A stretch of 64,000 nucleotides of DNA from Clostridium sp. SM-530-WT-3G (GTDB lineage: Bacteria > Bacillota > Clostridia > Clostridiales > Clostridiaceae). Every line of letters begins with the position of its first letter. The stretch's first letter is position 1. Position numbers and translations under genes: made by a program. Below the pieces are notes generated by a model. The model saw only the letters and a list, made by a program, of their open reading frames with translations. It was not told where the DNA came from and did no database searches. Below, in pieces: positions 56,313 through 64,000 of this stretch. The stretch lies in assembly GCF_012843905.1 (NCBI RefSeq), contig NZ_JABAGC010000004.1, forward strand, positions 62,001 through 126,000, in the 5' to 3' direction.

Positions 56313-59228
56313 TTATTCTATATAATAGCTTTCTTCTGGTCCAAAATATGACTCTGGTAATTCACCTCTACTCAATGCAAGCTTTTGAAGTACAACTCCT
56401 GCATCTACTGCATAAAATCTCAATTTATGAACTCCTTGAGTTAATTTATGATTAGTTTTTGATATATGGATATTATCAAGTACAGATACACACCAGTGCA
56501 TACTATTGTAATCTCCAGCTATAAATTCCTTAGAAAGTGTATCATTTATAATTGGTTCTTCATCATCAAAGGCTACTGCATATCTTAATCTAGCATCATT
56601 TTGAAGATTATTAGTTGGTGCAGTATAAACTGTTAATATATAATCTGCTTCTTCTTCCACTCTTAATAAGTATTCTAAATATGGCGACTCTTCAATTTTT
56701 TCAAAAGAAACACCAACTGGAAGAACCTTAACACTTGATAAAGTACGTCCGTAATTCTTAAGTACTGTCCACTCATTTCCATTTTTTGCAACGCTCTTAC
56801 TCATATGTTCTGCTTCAATTGAAACCACATTGTGAGCTTCTACAAATGTCATAGGACTTAAATTATTTGTATTTACTATTTTAGCATTAACCTCTACTTT
56901 TACTACCTTATCTGCCCCAGTAATAGTTATCATTCCATGTAATGATTTAGAAACTTTATCCCAATCTATTGAAACTCTAATACGATTTCCATCCCTAACG
57001 ATTCCAGCTTTTTCATCAACTAATATCCAATCTGCACTTGTCTCAATATTATAATTAAATTCATTATTTCCACCATTGCTTATGATTAATGTATAAGTTT
57101 CTTTCTTTGTATTTGTAAAGTGTGGTAGTACCAAATCACCATTATCACAATTACTATAACCTTCTACATTAACAATCATTACACTTTCATCACTTAAATG
57201 TAATTTACATGTCTCAGGGTATGTCCAACTATCTGGTTCCCATTGTCTATATCCTATATGAGGTGAACTCATCATTCCCTTCCACTTACCATCTGACATT
57301 GTTTCATTATAATATTTCTGCATTTTAATATCTTTAGCTTTACATTCTTCCACTAATTCATAATAAATATTTGCAAGTACACTTTTACGTTTATAATATA
57401 AATTATTAAATCCTGCATATATCTGCATTTTTACAACATTTGCTGTAGCTGCTGCTGGATAATAAACAAGCTAGTAAAATGAATCCTTATACTTATCTGA
57501 AGCTGATTCATAATATTTTTGAGCTTCACTTTCTAATTTATCTGCCATATCTAACACTCTTTGAGCCTCATTATAATTTGAATAACTGTATGTTGTCGTA
57601 TAAGTTACTTCTGGTTTTCTAAATCCACTCATTTTTGTATATCCCTCAAGTACGTCTGCAATTCCATTTATAATCTCATCTTTATTATCTGAGATAAAAT
57701 CTCCAAACTGCTGTTTAACCCACCTTTTAGTATATTCATCAGTTTTATTTAACCCATTTGTTCCCCATTTATCAAAATCATATGCAAGGTCCATAAAATA
57801 TGAAAGTGGAAATTCCATTGGTTTTAAATCTCCAACATTAACAATCCATATATCTCGTACACCATATTCATATGCCATTGTCATCTGTTCCCATATTTTT
57901 TCTAATGGCGTTGTATTTACCCATTCATAAGAAATTGGTCCTCCATGATAATCAAAATGATAATACATTCCCCAACCTGCTTTTCTATCCTTTTCTCTTG
58001 GTGCTGGAAGAGTACGTACATTAGCAAAGTTATCATCTGCAAGCATTATAGTAACATCATTAAGTACATCCCAATTTCTAAGACCATTTGTATCATTAGT
58101 TCCATACCAGTATTTTTCTACTTCCTTATATATAGTTAAAACTTGTGGTGCATTTCCTAAACCTTGATTTTTTAACATTTCCTTTTGAGTTAAAATAATC
58201 TTCTTTAAAAGTTCAATATTTTCTTCTTGTGTTCCTTCTAATGCAGAATCCTGCTCTCCTCTCATTCCAACAGTAATAAGACTTTCAAAATTCTTATTAC
58301 GCTTTAATCCATCTTCCCAAAATTTTGAAATAGCATCACTATTACTTCTAAAATCCCATGCTTTATTATCTCCATATGTATTACATATGTTTTTCCATTC
58401 TTCCCCTGCTCTAAACATAGATTCATGATGTGATGTTCCCATAACTATTCCATAGTCATTTGCCAACTCAGCATTGGCTAAAGGATTGCTCTTTCCATTT
58501 TCACTGAATACAGCACTCCACATAGCTGGCCACATGAAATTTCCCTTTAATCTTAAAATAAGCTGAAATACCTTATCATAAAATAATTCGTTAAAATCTC
58601 CAAAGGTATTAGTTACCCATGATCCTAAAGAAGGCCATTCATCATTCAAGAAAAATCCTCTATATTTTACAGATGGCTCTTTTGATGTTTTATTTAATTC
58701 AGATTTATCAAATATAATTTCATCTCTCTTTTTAGGCATAACGTCTGCAAAATAAACCCATGGACTTACCCCCATAAGCTCAGAAATATTATAAATCCCA
58801 TAAATAGAACCTCTTTTATCACTACCTATAACAACTACTGCTCTCTTTATATTTTCAATAGGCTTATCCACCACTTCTATTTTGTAACATTCACGTTTAC
58901 CTTTAATTTCAGATACATCAATAACTTTATTTTTAATTAACAAATCAATAACTTCATTGTTTCCTATTGAGCCTGCAATAATAACTGGAGTATCAATTAT
59001 CATATATTTTAAATTATTTATGTCTGTAACCACATCACATTTAATTCCTGAAACAAGGTTAACATCCTCTGCAAAAGAATCTGCTACAAGCTTTAATCCT
59101 TTATAATCTTTACCTTTATTATCTATTATAATTGGTGCAGCTTTTCCATCTGCCACCAACCTTATTTTAAATTCTTCATCTTCTTTTACATTAAATTTAA
59201 TATTTTTATCTTTATTGTTATTTATCAT
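56313..59228 (-). pseudogene. GH115-family alpha-glucuronidase interrupted by one in-frame amber codon
   Basis: The full frame is 972 codons, the normal length for GH115 enzymes, which remove (4-O-methyl-)glucuronic acid from xylan. Family features include YRGFFLNDEWPSLGSW, GNFMWPAMWSAVFSENG, GTSHHESMFRAGEEW and LRNWDVLNDVTIMLADDNFAN. After residue 585 (DKYKDSFY) a TAG stands at 57473-57471, where the family has glutamine before LVYYPA; reading continues in the same frame to the natural end. A single CAG to TAG change explains it. The two pieces (57471-59228 and, from ATG 57428, 56313-57428) would be inactive unless the codon is suppressed. No signal peptide; intracellular action is likely. 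Confidence 0.9.
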
Positions 59229-59281
59229 TTTACTAACCTCCTACTTTAATCAAATACATTTTTTAGTTTCATTTATATAAA

Positions 59282-59313
59282 ACTTAAGAACTCTAAATAC
59301 TGAGTTCTTAAGT
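59282..59313 (-). promoter_or_regulatory. Hairpin between the SGNH esterase and GH115 genes
   Basis: A perfect 12-bp stem ACTTAAGAACTC/GAGTTCTTAAGT (59282-59293 with 59302-59313) with a short TTTATA on the minus strand. It is a weak terminator or a stability hairpin within the operon. Confidence 0.5.
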
Positions 59314-59332
59314 CTTTCAAATCTATTAACTT

Positions 59333-61048
59333 TTAATTATATCCAAATCCAAGTATTGTAAATAACTTATCTGTACTATCTTCAGCCATCTTTATTTCCA
59401 CCTTATGTTCCTTACATATTTCTTCTTGATATAAAATGATAGCATTACAATGTGTCCATCCCACTTCTTTAGGGTCTAATGTAATTTTTAAATTTCCATC
59501 AACAAAAACATCAGCCTTGCCGTATTCTTCACTACCAGAGTCCTTAAATACTAATAAAAGACTTCTACTATTTATTCTTAATTTAAATCTTTCATCTCCT
59601 GAGTTTTTTCCATGCATCCAGTTATATGGGAACTGCATTGTACCTAAGAAATTTGTATCCATTTCTACACATTGAAGATCTTTATCAGTTTCATCAAAGC
59701 TGCCATATTCTATTTCTGCATTGCAATTATTGTCCTTTTTATCTATAAGATGAATATTCATAAAATCAGCTCCTATAGCTGGCTTTTTATCTAATGATAT
59801 ATCTTCTGCATCATAAGGATTTTTAGCTGCTTCTTCAAATAAATATGCAATACAATCTGCCATAATAGTATGTCCATCATTAGTAGGATGGAAAACATCA
59901 TAAAAATATTGTCTCTTTGTTATAACATTTCCTTCTTCTCTCGATAACTTGAATTGGTCTACAACTGCATCTGATACACTTACCATAGGTAAATTATATA
60001 ATCTACCAACTGGTGAAAGTCTCTCTTGAAGATTCCAATCATCATAGAATACTGCAAATAACAATATTACTGCTGGATTATTATCTGCACTAAGAATTGT
60101 CTTAATTAAACTTTCATAACAATTCCCCTTAGTTTCATCACCTTCATCATTTACAGCAAATTCGACTATTACTAAATCTGGTTTTACTGTGCCATCTCTA
60201 AGAACGTCTCTGTCATAACGTATCATTCCAAGTTCTGAAGGAGTTCCACCTACTCCAGCCTTAATAAAATGAACATTATCTCCATTACCTTTTCCAAACA
60301 TATCTTTAAACTTTTCATATGATTTATGAGCATAACAGTTAACATTTATAGGCTTTGCTCCTGCTCCCTGAGTTATAGACCCTCCAATATATGCTATAGT
60401 TACATCTTCCCCTCTTTGTGCTTTGTCTATGGCAGCTTTAAGCCTTCTGTTATTTTCAATATTTAACAAAGATTTAGAAATCATATTTTTGTAGTTTTCA
60501 CTATTAAAATCTACTGGTGGATCGATTTCAATTTCAGGTACTTCATATCCATCATTAAGATAAATCTTTACTGTTGTTTGCGCACAAAGTCCTGGTTTTT
60601 CAAACTCAAATGCAAACATTCCTACTACATCATCATTATCTGACCATTCATAATCATCTAAATTTATTACAGTTTCAACTCCATCGTTAGTGCAAGGTAC
60701 TTTAATTATAGTACCTCCACCATATGCATCCTTTTTTCCATAGTTATGAAATACAAAATCTATACGACCAGTTTCTTCTGATGCATTTACGCATATGCCG
60801 ACACTATGAACAATCTTTCTTACTCCATCCCAACTATTTAAATACTCTAATATTTCCTTATTCTCAACTCCACCAATGAAATTAGCATTAGAAGCTAATC
60901 TTCCTTGATCAAGATAAACATCTTGAGAAGGTTTACCATTGTTACGTGCAGTAGCTTCTATCATTTTATCAATCATTATATAAAATCCACTTCTCTTCTT
61001 TTGTGGATCCTTTGGTGCTTTCGGTCCGCCTTGTACATTATTACTCAT
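59333..61048 (-). CDS. SGNH/GDSL-type carbohydrate esterase
   Basis: About 571 residues from ATG 61048 (GGAGG 7 bases upstream; an ATG 21 bases earlier is unlikely). A beta-rich N-terminal domain (about 45-190) is followed by the SGNH domain with nucleophile AYIGGSITQGAG, AGVGGTPSELG, VIVEFAVND and the acid/base pair DVFHPTNDGH. A beta domain forms the C-terminus. No signal peptide is seen. Paired with GH115, it probably removes acetyl groups from glucuronoxylan fragments taken into the cell; substrate inferred from context. Confidence 0.85.
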   Translation of the reverse strand: MSNNVQGGPKAPKDPQKKRSGFYIMIDKMIEATARNNGKPSQDVYLDQGRLASNANFIGGVENKEILEYLNSWDGVRKIVHSVGICVNASEETGRIDFVFHNYGKKDAYGGGTIIKVPCTNDGVETVINLDDYEWSDNDDVVGMFAFEFEKPGLCAQTTVKIYLNDGYEVPEIEIDPPVDFNSENYKNMISKSLLNIENNRRLKAAIDKAQRGEDVTIAYIGGSITQGAGAKPINVNCYAHKSYEKFKDMFGKGNGDNVHFIKAGVGGTPSELGMIRYDRDVLRDGTVKPDLVIVEFAVNDEGDETKGNCYESLIKTILSADNNPAVILLFAVFYDDWNLQERLSPVGRLYNLPMVSVSDAVVDQFKLSREEGNVITKRQYFYDVFHPTNDGHTIMADCIAYLFEEAAKNPYDAEDISLDKKPAIGADFMNIHLIDKKDNNCNAEIEYGSFDETDKDLQCVEMDTNFLGTMQFPYNWMHGKNSGDERFKLRINSRSLLLVFKDSGSEEYGKADVFVDGNLKITLDPKEVGWTHCNAIILYQEEICKEHKVEIKMAEDSTDKLFTILGFGYN

Positions 61049-61112
61049 AATTATGCCTCCTACATCCATAATGGGCTTAATAATTGAAAATTATCTTATA
61101 TATTTAGGTTAT

Positions 61113-61161
61113 ATTATATCCATACTTATATCTTACCTTTTTTGGTAAAATAAAATGGTAA
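61113..61161 (-). promoter_or_regulatory. Promoter and operator of the esterase-GH115 operon
   Basis: A -10 TATAAT lies at 61118-61113 (minus). Overlapping the poor -35 region is TTACC-N6-GGTAA (61133-61148), with a third half-site GGTAA at 61157-61161. This fits a sugar-responsive regulator site. The rest of 61070-61407 is AT-rich and holds the murB promoter. Confidence 0.45.
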
Positions 61162-61336
61162 AATTTTAATACAATATAGACAAAATTAATCATAATACAA
61201 TTTTTAATAATCTTTATATTTTTCTTTAATTTTGCAATTAATATATTTATAGAAATATATTAATATATACTATACATAATAATTTTACAATTTTTACTAA
61301 AATTTTAAATACAAATAGTTTTCCCATTATAAACTA

Positions 61337-61365
61337 TTGAAAAAATACCAATAAGAAATTATTAT
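61337..61365 (+). promoter_or_regulatory. Promoter of murB
   Basis: TTGAAA (61337-61342), 17 bases, TATTAT (61360-61365), about 35 bases before the murB ribosome site. Confidence 0.55.
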
Positions 61366-61407
61366 ATTAAATATAGAAGAAATAATGATTAATGAGGTTA
61401 CTTAACA

Positions 61408-62301
61408 ATGAATACTAATTACAATGAAATTTTAAATAGATATAAAGATAGATGTAAAGTAAATGAAGATTTATCTAAATATCATACTTTTAGAATAAAA
61501 GGCTCTGCTGATATTGTACTTTTACCAGAAAGTAAAGATGAATTAGTAGATATGCTTCACTTTTGTAGATTAAACAATTACAAATATACTATTATTGGTA
61601 ACGGCAGTAATATTATATTTAATAATGGTATATACTCTGGAATTCTTATTACAACTAAGAATATGAAAAATATAATAATATATGAAAATAATATCTATTG
61701 CGAATGTGGTGCCCCACTTCCTCTAGTTGCTATGAAAGCATTAAATGCAGAACTTTCTGGATTAGAAAAATTAAGTGGCATACCTGCTACATTAGGTGGA
61801 GCTATAGTTATGAATGCTGGTGCTTATGGTTCAGAAATAAAAGATGTTTTAGTTTCTGCATGTGTATGTGATAAAGATAATAACATATATGATTTATCAA
61901 AAAATGAATTAGACATGTCTTACAGACATTCAATTATTAAAGATAAAGAACTTATAGTATTATCATGTGTCTTAAAACTACACAAGGGTGATCGTGAAAA
62001 AATGAAAGAAACTATGGATATGTGCAAAAGTAAAAGACTTTCTTCGCAACCTCTTGAATATCCTTCTGCAGGTAGCATCTTTAAGAGGGATGAAGAATAT
62101 TTTCCTGGAAAGCTTATAGATGATTTAGGACTAAAAGGTTTTTCAATTGGTGGTGCAGCTATTTCTGAAAAGCATGCAAACTTTTTAATAAATAAAAATA
62201 ACGCAACTGCTGAAGATTTAAAAAACCTAATACTATATATTCAAAAAGAAGTCTACGATAAATATAAAGTAAATTTAAAAACAGAAGTTGAATTTATATA
62301 A
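61408..62301 (+). CDS. murB: UDP-N-acetylenolpyruvoylglucosamine reductase MurB
   Basis: Reduces the enolpyruvyl group to make UDP-N-acetylmuramate for peptidoglycan, using FAD and NADPH. The 297-residue protein shows YHTFRIKGSADIVLLP, the FAD loop IIGNGSNIIFNNG, GIPATLGGAIVMNAGAYGSE, the catalytic serine region SAGSIFKR, and LIDDLGLKGFSIGGAAIS. The short insert pattern suits Gram-positive MurB. ATGAGGTTAC gives a GAGG site before the ATG. It has its own promoter and terminator. Confidence 0.96.
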   Translation: MNTNYNEILNRYKDRCKVNEDLSKYHTFRIKGSADIVLLPESKDELVDMLHFCRLNNYKYTIIGNGSNIIFNNGIYSGILITTKNMKNIIIYENNIYCECGAPLPLVAMKALNAELSGLEKLSGIPATLGGAIVMNAGAYGSEIKDVLVSACVCDKDNNIYDLSKNELDMSYRHSIIKDKELIVLSCVLKLHKGDREKMKETMDMCKSKRLSSQPLEYPSAGSIFKRDEEYFPGKLIDDLGLKGFSIGGAAISEKHANFLINKNNATAEDLKNLILYIQKEVYDKYKVNLKTEVEFI

Positions 62302-62334
62302 TTACTCTTAACACACACTTATATAGAAATAAAA

Positions 62335-62376
62335 ATCTCCATGTAATCTTTAATTTGAAAGTACATGGAGTTTTAT
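62335..62376 (+). terminator. Terminator of murB
   Basis: CTCCATGTA (62337-62345) pairs with TACATGGAG (62362-62370) and is followed by TTTTATTATT. Confidence 0.75.
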
Positions 62377-62500
62377 TATTAATCAAATAATATACTTTAT
62401 TACTACTGCAAATCCTTCTTCTATCAACTAATACAAAAAATAAGAATTCAATTCTTCTTACAAAAATTAAATTCCTAATTAATATATAATTAATATTTAT

Positions 62501-62668
62501 TTAAACATATAAATTTAACATTCTATTATACTCATTTAAAACTATATCAAGTTCTTGACTTATTTCTATAACTCTCCAATGCAGTAAATTTTCTTCTATT
62601 TCAATGACTTCATGCATTAATCTTCTTAAATTTTCTATTTTTATTCTCAGTCGTATTCTCTTACTCAC
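62501..62668 (-). CDS. Spo0E-like sporulation regulatory phosphatase
   Basis: About 55 residues from GTG 62668, which has AGGGGG 8 bases upstream; an ATG 21 bases earlier overlaps that site. Two short helices contain IENLRRLMHEV and the family signature VIEISQELDIVLNEYNRM (SQELD core). Spo0E-family proteins dephosphorylate Spo0A~P and delay sporulation. This is the usual small size for the family. It is a single gene between murB and the EamA transporter. Confidence 0.8.
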   Translation of the reverse strand: MSKRIRLRIKIENLRRLMHEVIEIEENLLHWRVIEISQELDIVLNEYNRMLNLYV

Positions 62669-62689
62669 TTCATACGCCCCCTTACACAT

Positions 62690-63053
62690 AATAATACACT
62701 AACAACAATTTTTGTATATCCAAAAGATCTAAACAACCATTAATAATATTCATTATTTTTAAATATTTTTTATAATTTGTTCATTAATATTAATAATTAA
62801 TTAATTTTTCGTTATTCTATTCCTAATTTTCATAATAATATATATTTTGTTATATTTTATATATTGTATATCGGTATTTTATAACAAAAATTTAATCCTT
62901 AAATTTTTTATTAATGCTATTTAAATGTACTTTTTATTGATTCGACATAAAATTTTCTCTTTATCATTATAAATATTACTTGCAATTATATAGCTAATAA
63001 TACTAAAATTTATTTTGTTGTTCTTTAAATATATTAAAATAAGGAGTTAAATT
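62690..63053. other. AT-rich intergenic region without visible gene
   Basis: The region between the divergent spo0E-like and EamA genes is very AT-rich. No open frame with a ribosome site, no strong hairpin and no clear promoter beyond scattered TATAAT-like strings can be supported. Confidence 0.5.
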
Positions 63054-63956
63054 ATGGATAAAACAAATACAAACAAAGCAATGGCTGCAGCATTTATGGC
63101 GAATTTTATCTTTGGTTTCAGTTTTATATTCTCTAAAATGGGACTGAGCGCTGCTTCTCCATCAATACTATTAGCATACAGATTTATTACTGCTGTAGTA
63201 GTTATGACTTTGCTTATTGCTACAAAAAAAGTTAAATTTAATATTAAAGGAAAAAATATAATGCCTCTTTTATTAATAGGGTTATTTCAGCCAGTAATAT
63301 ATTTTATATGTGAAAGCTATGGACTTATATATACTACTGCAACATTTTCAGCAGTTATGATTGCCCTTGTTCCTATTGCTTCTTTAGCATTTGGTGCACT
63401 ATTTCTTGGTGAAATTCCAAGTTTCATGCAAGTTGTATTTAGTATTCTATCAATTGCAGGTGTAGTTCTTATGGCATTTCAAGAAAGCAGTACAGGAAGT
63501 GTTCAGTTAATAGGTATATTTATATTAATAGGAGCTATACTTTCTGCAGTAGGCTTTAATGTTACAAGTAGAAAGTATTCATCACAATTCTCAGCATTTG
63601 AGCGTACATATTTTATGTTTGTTCTAGGTGGAATATTCTTTAGTGGAATGGCTCTTATAGAAAATTATGGTCATTTTGAAAGATTTATAGAACCTCTTAG
63701 TTCTCCAACATTCTTAGTATCAATTTTCTACCTTTCAATACTTTCATCTATAGCAGCATTCTTAATGATGAATTACTCTACTACATATCTTCCAGTAGCA
63801 AGAACAACAGCATTTTCAAACATAATTACTGTTGTATCTGTTTTTGCTGGAATAGTCTTCTTACATGAAGGCGCTGACCTTGTTTCAATAATATCTTCTA
63901 TTATGATAATTATTGGAGTATGGGGAGTTCAAAAAATGGGATTAAATAAACAATAA
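63054..63956 (+). CDS. EamA/DMT-superfamily transporter
   Basis: A 300-residue membrane protein with ten hydrophobic segments in two EamA repeats (about 8-140 and 152-295). Typical pieces are FMANFIFGFSFIFSKMGL, LLAYRFITAVVVM, AVMIALVPIASLAFGALFLGE and ARTTAFSNIITVVSVFAGIVFLHE. Family members export metabolites or amino acids; the substrate is unknown. AAGGAG precedes the ATG. It ends 44 bases before the right edge. Confidence 0.92.
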   Translation: MDKTNTNKAMAAAFMANFIFGFSFIFSKMGLSAASPSILLAYRFITAVVVMTLLIATKKVKFNIKGKNIMPLLLIGLFQPVIYFICESYGLIYTTATFSAVMIALVPIASLAFGALFLGEIPSFMQVVFSILSIAGVVLMAFQESSTGSVQLIGIFILIGAILSAVGFNVTSRKYSSQFSAFERTYFMFVLGGIFFSGMALIENYGHFERFIEPLSSPTFLVSIFYLSILSSIAAFLMMNYSTTYLPVARTTAFSNIITVVSVFAGIVFLHEGADLVSIISSIMIIIGVWGVQKMGLNKQ

Positions 63957-64000
63957 CAAAATAAATAGCCCTACAGATTATTTATCTTACAGTATACTTT

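Noticed and set aside
57471-57473. Amber codon in GH115 as pyrrolysine or programmed readthrough
   Set aside because: No downstream insertion element was seen and the family has an ordinary Gln here; a point mutation is simpler.

Overview
The window is AT-rich (roughly 28% GC by eye), encodes almost everything on the minus strand, and looks like a chromosome segment of an anaerobic, spore-forming Clostridium (sensu stricto). Support comes from a Tlp-type spore protein, a Spo0E-like phosphatase, the O2-sensitive class III ribonucleotide reductase NrdD/NrdG, a type III glutamine synthetase, a CooS-scaffold protein, strong AGGAGG ribosome sites and many hairpin-plus-T-run terminators. The species assignment is inference. 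No rRNA, tRNA or CRISPR array was seen.

Layout. 1-4.3 kb: two tandem soluble PAS-type histidine kinases without response regulators (the first runs off the left edge). 4.6-9.6 kb: type III glutamine synthetase with a probable attenuated leader, msrB, and a CooS-family protein whose cluster ligands depart from true CO dehydrogenases. 9.8-17.3 kb: two 6S-like RNAs flank a stretch with a decayed katG, a 2H phosphoesterase/YjbQ pair, a GNAT relic, an IS1595-type transposase and an ABC-F gene preceded by a terminator-like leader. 17.3-20.4 kb: mscL, a truncated GNAT gene, an FMN reductase and an anchored alpha/beta hydrolase. 20.5-29.7 kb: two paralogous mannose-family PTS operons (IIAB-IIC-IID, terminator, DUF956) surrounding tlp and nhaA, with shared promoter and leader blocks. 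30-33.8 kb (+ strand): beta-carbonic anhydrase, nrdD, nrdG. 33.8-41.7 kb: secreted lipase-like hydrolase, rhomboid protease, and a 1202-residue NRPS-like protein (A-T-C-partial A) behind four copies of a 16-bp palindrome next to a marR gene, then a Gfo/Idh oxidoreductase. 41.8-56 kb: membrane protein, luxS, a large surface protein with Ig-like and twin repeats, a 2075-residue M60 (mucin-type) metalloprotease, a low-complexity membrane protein and a SulP transporter with an extra C-terminal domain. 56.3-61.1 kb: a GH115 alpha-glucuronidase interrupted by one in-frame amber codon, and an SGNH esterase, probably a glucuronoxylan locus. 61.4-64 kb: murB, spo0E-like gene, EamA transporter.

How it fits together: sugar uptake (two PTS), hemicellulose and mucin attack (GH115, SGNH esterase, M60 protease), anaerobic nucleotide and redox metabolism, and envelope/stress functions. 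The window shows much gene decay: katG (two internal deletions plus a stop), GH115 (amber), two GNAT remnants, one hydrolase tail, and possibly a tail behind glnA. The least explained items are the NRPS-like gene with its four-site operator array, the CooS protein with altered metal ligands, the paired 6S-like RNAs and the conserved leaders of the PTS operons.
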